Origin: Desmodesmus armatus
Lineage: Eukaryota > Chlorophyta > Chlorophyceae > Sphaeropleales > Scenedesmaceae
Assembly (NCBI GenBank): GCA_007449985.2
Contig: VIIQ02000002.1
Span: 558,001 to 622,000 of the forward strand
Direction: 5' to 3'
DNA: 64,000 nt
Made by a program: the position numbers and the translations under genes. The notes under the pieces are model-generated. The model did not search any database. It was not told where the DNA came from and worked only from the letters and a program-made list of their open reading frames with translations. Shown piece by piece: positions 46,149 through 56,592 of the stretch (the stretch's first letter is position 1; each line of letters starts with the position of its first letter).

Positions 46149-47699
46149 TTATTCACCAACTACAAATGCCATCATCGTCAGGCTGACTTGAACAAAACTG
46201 GCATGCAACTGACGTAACGCAAGACGCTGAGCAGCACATGCATTCCCTGCAGGCTGCAACTTGCATGGCCTGCATCTCAGACACAACTTCTCAGCAGCGA
46301 GCTGTGCACCAACCCAGCCGCCCTCCCCAACTTCTGCCCCTGCCAGGACTGTCACCACAGGCTTGCCTGCTGCGCGCTTGACTGAGCGACCCCTGCCCAT
46401 CAACTTCTTGCTGCCGCTGAGCACGTGTGCCTTCCCTCCCTGCAGCTCTACCTGGGGGTGAGCCTGAGGTGCTGCAGACACGGTCTTTGGCAAGCTGCCT
46501 GTTTAGTCCAGCTCTCATGAGTCAACAACCTCCTGTTTAGCAGTGACAGCAATATCAAACACACAGGCACATGGTGAGCCACTAGTGCCCACTTGGCAAA
46601 GGCCAAAGGCCATCATGATGTGTAGTGTTGCATTTGATGCTGTCAGGTGGGTGACCAATGAACAGAATTTCTGATCCGTCCCTTCACCATAGTGCCCTCC
46701 ATAAGGCAGTGTGCTGCTCAGCTGAGTCAGCTCTAGCTATGATGGTTTTGTTTTGCTTGCCACTGGCAATCTCATTGCCATTCGAAAAGGACAGTCTGCC
46801 AGACCCAAGCCTCTGCATGCTGCAGCCCATAGATGCGTCATGTGCAAGCTTCAGCAAAGCCCGCGGACGGACATCAGACTAGCTGGTGGTGGCAGCAGTA
46901 TGACACCCACCTGCTGCATTTGTGCCAGCACCTCCTGCTGCAGCTCGTTTTTGAACCTCTTAAACTTTGAGCGGCATGCATTCATGCTGGGTCGCAGGAG
47001 GGGCACTGCCAGGCCAGTCATCTCAGCACCATGAGTCACCCTGCTGGTTCGTGGCTTGTTCTTGCCCTCGTATATCTGCACCACTTTGAGCCAGTGGGTG
47101 CCCGTGTAGAAGCATGGGATGGACACGGGCCCCTTGAAGTCACGCCAGCGCAGCTCCTTGCTACAAGGGCCTTCCCAAAGCATCAGGATCTGCAGGCAGA
47201 GGCACAGATGGACAGCGCGGTTTTAGCCATGCTGGTGTGATGCTGTTGAGCACTGCAGGTACGCCAACCCAAACAACAATGCATATATGCAATATGCGAC
47301 CCAGTCACATGGTGCCTAATCACGGCTGTCTCAAGTGACTCTAGTGCTTGCAGTGATATTTATGTACAAACACTGCATGGCTGCTTGATAGCCATTCTCA
47401 CTCATGTGTGCGACTTGCTGGTACCCCTGTGAACCAGCAACGTTACTGTACAGCAAGGTTGCACCCATCCCTACAGAGCTAGTTCAGCTGTGCACACGCA
47501 CCTCTGCGTTGTAGCAGCTGGTCTTGGTGCCACCTGAATGGAGAAAATTGATTGTGCATCGCTTGCCCTCTTCCAGCGGCAGGTCCTCAAAAGCCATGAA
47601 AGTGCTCCACTTCTTATATCTGGGGAAGTCACCCAGAACCTTCCAAACCTGCTCAGGTGTGGCCTCTATCACAAAGCTCGATTGAATAGAATAGCGCAT
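46149..47699 (-). CDS. SRPBCC (START/polyketide-cyclase-like) protein
   Basis: Three exons join at phase 0: 47502-47699, 46911-47189, 46149-46451; about 259 residues. Residues 1-150 fit the SRPBCC fold: an opening strand FVIEATPEQVWKVLGDFPRYKKW, typical of polyketide-cyclase/dehydrase-type lipid-binding domains, then LMLWEGPCSKELRWR, THWLKVVQI and a long C-terminal helix (SKFKRFKNELQQEVLAQMQQ) that would cap the cavity. The ligand is unknown. The third exon encodes a basic, Gly/Ala-rich tail (GSKKLMGRGRSVKRAAGK) with no known domain; its 3' limit rests only on the open frame and a poor splice context, so the tail is less certain. There is no transit peptide or membrane segment in the first residues. 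Confidence 0.7.
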
Positions 47700-48595
47700 T
47701 GCCTTCAAATGGCGTGTGCCTGCAAATGGCGCGAATTTGACTGGCGCGTGTGTTGCGACTGGAAGTTTGTCCCTTGCTTTAGCTATGTTTGTTGTTGCTT
47801 TGTTTACTCAGCCTGTGGGCTGTTTGAGGATGAAAGCTAGTGGGTGGCGGGTAACCGTCAGGTATTGATCCCGTAAACCCAGCCGGCACGGAAGAACTGG
47901 TGCTCAAGGGACGGTTCAGCTGTGAGGTTCGCAGGGGTGTGGCTAGCAGGCTTGAATGCCAGCTGGCGCAGGATGCCCTAGTTGGTGCAAGCTATCACTG
48001 CTTGTCACAGGTTGTGGCTCACCACCACATACTACGATAGCTGTGTGCTTTCACCGAAAATTGTGGGATGCCCAACGTACCGTATACAGAACCATTGACG
48101 GAAGCTGGGGACCCACGGATTGGCAGCACTCTGGCTGGTCAACTCTGTTACATAAAGAAGGATGCAAGCACTGGCCAACCAGCAGTGCAACAAGCAGGGT
48201 CTTGAGTAGGTTCTACATCCTACAGGCCATCAACAAGGACAGTGACCTTGCTTGAACAGTGTATCCCCCTGACAGCTGGTAAGCAACAGTGCACGACTAG
48301 ATGTAAAGTTGGACCAGCCTTTCACGCACACTGTCTTGACGATGTGATGGCACACACGTGCCTACTTCCCTCCATGGATGATCGACACATTTTGGCAAGC
48401 CGCAAGCGAACAAAAAAACTGCCGCAGATTCACCCTGCGCGGCGTACAGCTGCTGAGCTGCACATTACCACATCCCAGCTGCGCAATCTGGTCGCCAGAC
48501 CAACCCCTGCTGAGCGCCACAGCATGCATTCCTGAGTGCTGCCAGTCAGTGCCGACTGCGGAGGCACACATGTTTCACCCAAGCCTAGCAGGGAG
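47700..48595. other. Intergenic stretch, nothing recognised
   Basis: Upstream region of the SRPBCC gene and 3' flank of the LRRC40-like gene. Short open frames only; no motif, repeat or RNA gene was seen. Confidence 0.4.
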
Positions 48596-51500
48596 CTATG
48601 CAGGTATGCGGTCCTTCAGCCACTCCAGCACTGCTGCAGTGCCCTTCTCCAGCACAGGCCGCCGTATGGCCCGGATGCAGTTGCCCTCAAGCAGCAGCAC
48701 CCGCAGTGTGGGAGCCATCAGCCCCATCTGAGGAGGAAGGTTGCTCAGTTGGTTGTTGGACAGGTCCAGCTCTTGCAACCTGCCACCAGGCACACAAGAC
48801 AACCAGCACAGTGAGCCCCGCCACCCCCATGATAATAACACTCTTGCTGGATCTTTGAAACAAGTAGCTGGTCAGCAAACCATGAGCGAGGCACATAGAC
48901 AGTACAGGTGTCATGCAGCACCTGTCGCACCAGATCCCCCTCATACCAGAACCCCACCTTATAAGCTGTGTGACCTCCGAAGGAATCATGCTGAGGCTGT
49001 TGCTGCCCAAGCCAAGCCGTGTGAGGCTGCTGGCAGCCAGCACGGCCCTGGGGAACTCTGACAAGCCCGCACGGCAGGCCACCAGCACCTCCAGCTCAGG
49101 GGTACTGCTGAACAGGCCATCTGGCAGCTGCAGGCCCCTCACTCCTGCACACAGCAGATGTGTATATGTCAATCAGCACAGGCATGCATGCACATCAGGC
49201 TTTGTGCCTGTCTTGACGTAAGATGCAGTCTGGCTAGGTGGGGGTATGGCCATTCTTCTTTCTTACAGCTGCGCGCATAGACCCACCCCAATGTGAGAAA
49301 TGCTACTTCACCAGTGACTGGCTAAGGTCATGCATTGCAACGTGGCATCTCTTCATGACTGCTGTGCCAGTACACATGCTCACACATGTAGTGCTGTCAG
49401 ACACACCTGACAGATCCAAGCTCTTCAGGCGGGGGCAAGCTACCAGCCCGTCTGCAGGACAGCAGCGCCCGAAGCTGTTGCCACACAGCTCCAACGTCTG
49501 CAGCACAGGCAGGGACCGGGGCCCCAGGGCCCCTAGCGGCCAGGAAGCCAGGGCGCACTGATTCATGGTCAGGGCCTTCAGTGCAGTCAGCTGTGCAAGC
49601 CCCGCTGCCAGTTGTGCAGGATAGCTCCCGGCTGACAGGTTGTTGTCGGAGATGTCCAGGTTGGTGACAGCACCACCCGCCTGCAGCGCACAACACAGAG
49701 GCAACAATGCAAGGAGCCTGTGAACGACAGGCCTGCTACTGGTAGGCATTGGGCAGCTCATCATATAGTCCTCAGATCCTGAGCATACGTACAACGTGCA
49801 TCTACAAGCGTCGTACAGGGAGCACGAGGCTGCATGCTAGCTCTCAATGGCACGCTGCTAGGCAGATGGTGACAACCTCACCTCCCAAAGCTCAGGTGGC
49901 ACACCAGAACCTCGCAGAGTGACCGCCCCCTCAAACACACCCTGCCTGCCAGACGCTATCTGTGCTGCTGCTGTTGCAGAGGTGCTGCCTGCCGGCTGCT
50001 CCTGTTTGCTGAGCTGCTCCTGGTCCCTCAGGTGCTGCAGCAGTGCTGACACAGGCCCTGCAAAGGCATGGACACAAGCATGCATGCTGAGGCACGTGAC
50101 CCTCTACTTTGTGGCTTTCACGGCATGACAGACGAGTCCACGCTTGCTACAGTCAGCAAGACGCAGGGTGGGGACACTTCCTATGAGATGCATTGCTGCT
50201 GTGATAGCACTTGTGCTGGACAGTAATCATACCAGAAACTGACCTGCCCATAGCTCCCTACGCATCAACTTGAGTGGGTTGCCATCCTGCATCGAAAAGT
50301 ACAGCAGAACCCGCAGTAGCCGTCAGTGCACCCTCCTTGGCTGCTGTGTTTGCTTCCATGCAACCCTGCTGATTGGGTCAAGCATGCGGCCTGAACAGCA
50401 CAGCATGTCCACGCACCAGGGGCATGCTGCGCAGTGATGTCATGTTGCCCAGTGCAGGTGGCAGGCGGCGCAGGCTGTTGTTGGTGAGATCCAGCAGAAC
50501 CAGCTGCAGCCCACATAGCGCATCAGGGAGCTCCTGCAGGACAGCAAACAGGCTGCCGTGTCAGCGGCGTGAACAAAAAATCACATAGCTGACAACGCAT
50601 AAAATGCGCGACAAAAGAGACAACAGCTTTCTCAGCCTGGCGCTGTGGTTTCCACCTCAATCCCCTGTATGTGCAGTTGTCCAAGGTCCATCCGTCTCCT
50701 GCATCCATCGCAGCCACTCACAGATATGAGGTTGTTCCTGCAGTCGAGCGTCCTCAGGCTGCGCAGAGAGCCGAGGGTGCTGGGCAGGCTGCTGAGGTTG
50801 TTGAAGCCCACACGCAGCTCATTCAGGGCTGTGGCATCGCCCAGCGCTGGCGGCAGTGCAGAAATCTGGTTGTTGCGCGCGTCCAGCTGGGCCAAAGCCG
50901 GTAGCCTCCCGAGCTCAGCTGGCAGCTCCTGCAAAGCGGCACCGCCAGGCGGCCAGAACAGCCAACCATCAACACCCGATCAGACTTTGTGCTGAAAAGG
51001 CCTCGTGCACGCTTACTACCAGGACTGTATGGTTTGCTGAATGTGGCTGGCTGTTGCACCTTGAGCTCAACGGGCACAAAGTTGGTGGCAAGTCTGCGTA
51101 CAGCTTTTTCAATGCCAGCTGACTGAAGTGTTGCCGCCCCGGCTCCCACCTGCAATTGGTTGTGTGACAGGTCGAGCTCCTTGAGTGACATCCAGCCCTT
51201 CACCACCCGGCCAGGCAGCTCCTGCAGCTGGTTGTTGCTGGCTTTGAGCACAACCAGGGCACCAGCACATACCAGTCCTGACGGCAGTGCCTGCAGCGCG
51301 TTGCCAGTCACGCTCAGCACAGACAGCTTCGGCTGCTGCACACCCCCAAGCGCATCTGGCAGCGCCTGTAGGCCGCAGTTGTTGCAGTTGAGGGTGGCCA
51401 GGCTGGGCAGGCATGCCACCTCATCAATCAAAGTGGGACCCAGGGGGTTGTCTGAGAGCTCCAGCATGCGCAGGCTCTGCAGGGAACTGATGCCGGGCAG

Positions 51501-52331
51501 CAGCTGCTGAAGCTTGTTGTTGCTGCACGGGGGACAGCATGATTTGGGGGATTAGGGTAACATTACAACGTTGTGCTAAGCTTGTGAATTCATGGCCGAA
51601 GCAGAGATGGGGGTGGTGCACTGTGGCTGTGCTCCAGCAGCAAGCGCGGCTAGCACGCACAGTTGCTGATGCCATGCTGACTTGGCACCGCAGTAACGGC
51701 CTCTGCGCGCGTGACTGCTTGACAAGTTGCTAGCGTGCCGTAAGGATCTCTCATGCACATGCAAGGCCATGCAAGCAGAACAGCCTCTTCCTGGTATGCA
51801 TGTTGAGCACATACCTAGCAAGCAGGGTCACAAGCCCACTGAGCTCCCACAACTGTTGTGGCAGCTGCATGATCTGGTTGTGTGACAGGTCCAGCTTCTG
51901 GAGGTCCACTGCCTGCGAGGGATCACACAGCCAGCACATAACACATGAAGTCACTTGCCTGACTGTGCCGTGCAACAACAGCACAGGGCTTGAAGTGAAA
52001 GCAATGGCATGCTGCCCACCTCCCACCACTTGATGCTTTCATCGTTTTCTGGCAGCTGGAAGACATCCTGGGGCACCTGCAGGCGAGTTGACAACAGCTG
52101 GGGTCAGACACAGCTCCCACACGCAGGACAGGCACTGCTGCTCCATGCAAGCAGCATGGAACACACCTCTTGCAGGGCCCTGTTGCTGAGGTTGAGGGTG
52201 CCACTTGACTTGGACGCAGCAATGATTTTTTGCAGTCCCTTCCCGTCCTGCACGGCCACAGCGTCCTCAACACCACCAAAACTACCCAAGCCACTTTTGC
52301 TTCGCAGCTGCTGGCGCCTGCTGCTGTTCAT
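48596..52331 (-). CDS. Leucine-rich repeat protein, LRRC40-like
   Basis: Eleven exons chain in phase: 52167-52331, 52020-52076, 51815-51912, 51150-51522, 50722-50928, 50417-50533, 50244-50286, 50057... more exactly 49882-50057, 49407-49680, 48958-49144, 48596-48779; 626 residues, close to animal LRRC40. Order of parts matches that family: an N-terminal SGTLNLSNRALQEVP motif, a WWE element (ESIKWWE) before the first repeats, at least a dozen typical repeats (LQKLDLSHNQIMQLPQQLW, LKELDLSHNQLQ, LDARNNQISALPPALGD, LRTLDCRNNLIS), an interruption of about 60 residues with a Gln/Ser-rich linker (exon 8), more repeats, and the ending LEGNCIRAIRRPVLEKGTAA..WLKDRIPA. The function of LRRC40 is not established; protein-protein binding is presumed. 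It shares a 400-bp upstream region with the divergent N-acetyltransferase gene. Confidence 0.88.
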
Positions 52332-52731
52332 GACTTGCTAAGAGGTAATCAACTTGCTTCAATTGGTGGCTGTGCCGTTGATTGAGAGAGGCGGAAGACA
52401 AACTCTGATCAGATCACACTTCTGTAGCACTGCGTGCACTTCTGATGCGGCTCTCTTTGAAACAACGTCTCAATTATATGCCGCTGTTGTTTTGTCAGTC
52501 ATTTGTTGCGCTTGCCAGGCTGTCACTTTCGCTTTGAAATTTCGGTCCCAGAAGTGATGATATGCTGCCTTTTGTTGCAACTCAGCTGCTTTATTGCATC
52601 TTGAAGCCAGCTGACCTGATAGTCCTGTTGCAGGCTCTCACACACTTTGGCTCCCCAGCTATCACACACACCACCTCCTTCACCTCCTGCCAGTCCCCGC
52701 GGGTGCAATTCTCACTGCAGCCCCTGATACG
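52332..52731. promoter_or_regulatory. Divergent intergenic region, likely bidirectional promoter
   Basis: 400 bp separate the start codons of the LRRC40-like gene (minus) and the arylamine N-acetyltransferase (plus). It is the only head-to-head pair in the window. An AT-rich patch (CTCAATTATATGCC, about 52468-52481) is the only candidate core element; transcription starts cannot be read from sequence. Confidence 0.45.
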
Positions 52732-52811
52732 ATGACAATGGCCGGTTCGGTGCCGAATGACAAGGAGAGTGTCAGACAATACCTAGCTCGGATAAAATAC
52801 AACGCTGGCGA

Positions 52812-52885
<74 letters not shown>

Positions 52886-55129
52886 TGCCACTGCCCACAA
52901 TGCAGAACCTGGTGCTGTTGCACCGACAGCACTGCATGGAGATCCCCTTTGAGAACCTACTGTTTGTGCACCCACAGTTGAAAGGGACGGAAAGGCCAGT
53001 GGATCCAGACAGCCTGCACAAACGCATTGTGCTGCGCAAGCGGGGTGGGATGTGCCAGGTAGGGGGCGGGGAGGCACTCTCACCAGCAGAAGTAGCCTGT
53101 TCACACATCAAGCAAGGGTGAACTAGCTCAGCCACAATCTGCATCAATCAGCTTCCTGGACAGAAGCAAGAAACCGTTGAGAGATTCCCCAAGATGTTGG
53201 CAGCAGTGACAGCAGCTTGGGACGTCAACTGCCCATGCATTCCTACCGCGCAGCTGCAGCTTTGAGACCGATAGCTGCCGCCGCTTCTTGTCTATTATCA
53301 GTCCGGCAGCTGCAGCATTGACCTGGTGGAAGCACCGCCACCTGCAACCTCACTTGCTTGTGTACCAGATGCGACACGCTTGTCACGCTACGGTGTTGTA
53401 TTTGCGCAGGAAATGAATGCGCTGCTGCTGCACAACCTCAAGCAACTGGGTAAGTGGTCCACCCCCCTCCCTGTCAAAGGCTTTGGTGTGCAGCCTGCAC
53501 TCGCAGTGACAGTCATCCACTGTCACTCACTTTCCCACAATGGCCAGCACAATTGCACAAAGCGGTGCCATCCTGGCATGTTAGCATGCAGCGGTCTGTA
53601 GGGTGTTTTGCATTCCGCAGTGGTGTGAGGGTTGGGGGTGTCCTTACACTTTGAGTCACCGTCATGCACAGCGTTGAAGCTGAGCTTTCAAGCTGTGAGC
53701 AATCAGGGGGACTATGTACCACCTAGGGTGGCCGCTGGCTAATGTAATGTTAATGTTAACGTTAGCAACATTAATTCACGTTAAATCTAATGAGGCCCCC
53801 AGGGCCACCTAACGTTAGTTCGAAGGCAGGCCTTATGGATCAAGCAGGCTGCTGAGGCGAGGCAGCAGAGGCAGAGGTGGTGTGCAGCTGTGCAAAGTGG
53901 TGCCAAGTGGGGCAGCAACTTGCTTCAAAGGCCTAAATGTCATTGAGAAGCACTATATGTCATGTATTGCATGTTTACAGTGCTACAGTGTGTGCATCCG
54001 TCAGTCTGCGTGCTGGCAGTACCAGGTTAATGTGTTTGCTAATGAACATTAGTATGGCAGTTGACACCAACGTTAATCTGCCACCCTAGTACCACCAGGA
54101 ACCCTCCCTGCCTTCAGCAACAGCTGGCAGGCGCTGCCTCCGCACCTCCGCTGCTCCAGCTCAACATCAGCCTGCCTACCTACGTGTGTGTTTGTGTGTG
54201 TCCCTGCAGGCTACAATGCTTACGCAGGCCTGGCCGCGATGGTGGTGGATGGCACCCTCCAGCTTGCCAGCAGCCCCCTGCAGGGTCAGGTCACCTCACA
54301 GAACCTAGGCAGCACTCAGCACTGCTTTGGTGCCCACCAAATCGTCATTGTGAGGTTGGACAGTCACATCTACCTGTGTGATGTTGGGGCAGGGCCAAAA
54401 TGCCTTGCAGAGCCTGTGCTGATTCGAGCATATGACGATGTGGACGCCAGCAGCCCCCAGCAGCAGCAGCCCCCTGCAGAGTGGCTGGCAGCCAATGGGG
54501 AGTACCAGCAGTACGGCATGCGGTACAGGGTCAGGCGCGGCATCCTGGGCAGTGCAGAGCCGCTGTCTGCAGCGGAGGCTCTGGTGCACCCGGAGAGGGA
54601 CTCATTTGTGGGCTACTACCTGCAGGTGAGAAGCTGTGCTGCCAGCAAGCTGTGCTGGCCAGTTCAGTGAATGCTGCAGGCCAGCCAATATGTCTGCGCA
54701 GCCGGCACTGGTCTTTTCAATAGGGTTTGAGCCATAGGGATAGACCGGGACTGCAGCACTATATGCGTGCCTACTAAGAGGTGCGCTGCGCTGCACTGTG
54801 TTTTGCTGGCTGCTTGCCATTGTGTCTTACAGCACCACATCAAGGGCAGCTGGAGTGACATGTACTGGTTTTCCCTCACACCAGTCACGCAGCAGGTCCT
54901 TGCAGCATGCAGTGAGAACAGCTTCCGGACCCACCCACTCTTCACAAAGCACCTCATAGTGTCCAGGGTGGTGCCGGGAGGCCGCATCATGCTGCAGGAC
55001 TTTGTGCTCAAGGAACGGCTTGAAGGGCAGCCCACAGAGCAGCGGGGACTGCAGTGTGAGGAGGAGCGGGATGCTGTGCTGCAGGAACTGTTTGGCATGG
55101 ACATGTCTCTGCCCGCATTGCCTTGCTGA
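52732..55129 (+). CDS. Arylamine N-acetyltransferase
   Basis: Four exons, 52732-53058, 53410-53449, 54210-54625, 54833-55129, join in phase to 359 residues. The enzyme moves acetyl from acetyl-CoA to arylamines and hydrazines through an acyl-cysteine. The catalytic triad is visible: C108 in RGGMCQEMN, H165 in GAHQIVIV, D180 in YLCDVGAGP. H-to-D spacing of 15 equals that of known NATs; the C-to-H segment is longer than usual (57 against about 38). IPFENL before the active site and the C-terminal FTKHLIVSRVVPGGRIML also match. The N-terminus has a 23-residue polyQ (52816-52884) before MQNLVLLHRQHCMEIPFEN, absent from typical NATs. Intron 2 (53450-54209) contains a hAT-like insertion. It is the only plus-strand gene seen. 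Start: two ATGs, six bases apart; the first is used here. Confidence 0.93.
52816..52884 (+). repeat. (CAG)23 coding run, polyQ
   Basis: Twenty-three uninterrupted CAG codons in exon 1 of the N-acetyltransferase, the longest pure triplet run in the window. Purity suggests length instability. Confidence 0.97.
53724..54088. mobile_element. Non-autonomous hAT-like element (MITE)
   Basis: 365 bp with terminal inverted repeats TAGGGTGGC / GCCACCCTA, flanked by an exact 8-bp target duplication GTACCACC (53716-53723 and 54089-54096). Eight-base duplications and TAGGG/CAGGG-type ends are hAT hallmarks. Inside, AACGTTA-type motifs recur near both ends (for example 53758-53765, 53810-53817, 54070-54075), like hAT subterminal binding repeats. 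No transposase is encoded. It sits in intron 2 of the N-acetyltransferase gene. Confidence 0.88.
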
Positions 55130-56592
55130 TCTCGGTCCAGCTGAACAGTGGGCTCTGGGAGCTGACAGGGCAGTCAATAGGGCGCAGCGCTGAATATGGA
55201 GATTACCCTTGATTATGCACCACCAAAATCTATATATGCTTTACGACGATCCTGTCCACCAATAGGCTTTGCATCTGCTGAGGAGATGCATCAGGCATTG
55301 CAGCGTCTTGTACGATGCATGTTGCAATTCAATCCACCCTCTCATGTGTGAACTTCATCTGTCATCATGACTTGCCATGTCCATCTTACAAGGAATGTAC
55401 CAATCACCAGCACGCAAGAATCCTTCAATTAGACAGCATCTGTTGCTTACACACACACCGTGGCACGGTGTCCAAGAACTTCCAATGGTCACACAACCTC
55501 AGCACCCAACCCTCCCGACTACTGTTTCAAGCTGTGCAACATGGTTGCACACACCGCCCACAAGCTGCAATGGCAGACGCAACAGTGTATTGATTGCAAT
55601 GCATGTTGCACTCTCCGCCAGCCAGCATAAACAATGTTGCAAGGCATTGGCAAAAGCAGATACGTAGCTGACTGACAAATCCCCCACACATCGAGCAACA
55701 AACAGGCAGCGTAAGCATGCTGCCAGCACTGGCTGCAACTACTGAGACACACAGGCCTCAACCATGCATGCCTACAGCAGATGTGACCTAGTGCACAATG
55801 ACAATAAGAGCACAAACCGAACTACGTACAAGCTGCAAGGGAAGGTGCAATGACCACACACTGCAAGGCAAACCTGCAAAGGGCAAGCAACAGCCTCAAC
55901 ACTGATCCACACTACAGCACAGAGATGATACCTGTGGCCCCACAGCATCTCAGCTGCTGAGCCACGCATACATGCGTACATGCCTGCGTTGTACAACACC
56001 ATGTAAGTGGTGGATTGTTGCATGTGAAGCACTTGGCTGTGCTAACACATCAACACAGGAGCTGCACAGCACGGCAGTGCTTGACAGCACTTCACAGACC
56101 AGGAAGAATGACCAGCAAGACAGGCATACTGCATGCGACATGCCTGCTAGGTTTGCCAGGTTTTGCTCAAGATAGTATTGGATCACACTGCCAATGAGAG
56201 CAGGAAGTGCTCAGACGCACTGCTGCCATCTCATGCACACCAACAGAGCCATTACCTTCCCCCTGCCTTCCTCTGCGTCCCACCACGCCGAACCTTGGTT
56301 GCATGAGCAAGGTGTACGCCAACACACACCCTGCAGTATCCCTTTCATTCTGATGCAACACATTCGACTGTGGTAGCAATCCGACTCCTAACCATGTTTA
56401 GACAGAATGCCCCAGATAGTGCAGGGGCTGCTGCAGTCCTACACACCCTCGCACAAGCAACGCTCACCCAGCCCACAGCTTGTGCCAAAGCTGGGCACCC
56501 CAACATGGTGACAAGCTGTGTTGTGCTGGCCATACGAAGCCAGACTTCCCCCTCTTCCTTTCGCTTCACCCTGCCAACACTCCTTCACCTCT
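55130..56592. other. Intergenic region, convergent gene ends
   Basis: Lies between the 3' ends of the N-acetyltransferase (plus) and pyruvate formate-lyase (minus). Open frames up to 98 codons carry no motif; no repeat or RNA gene was seen. Confidence 0.4.
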
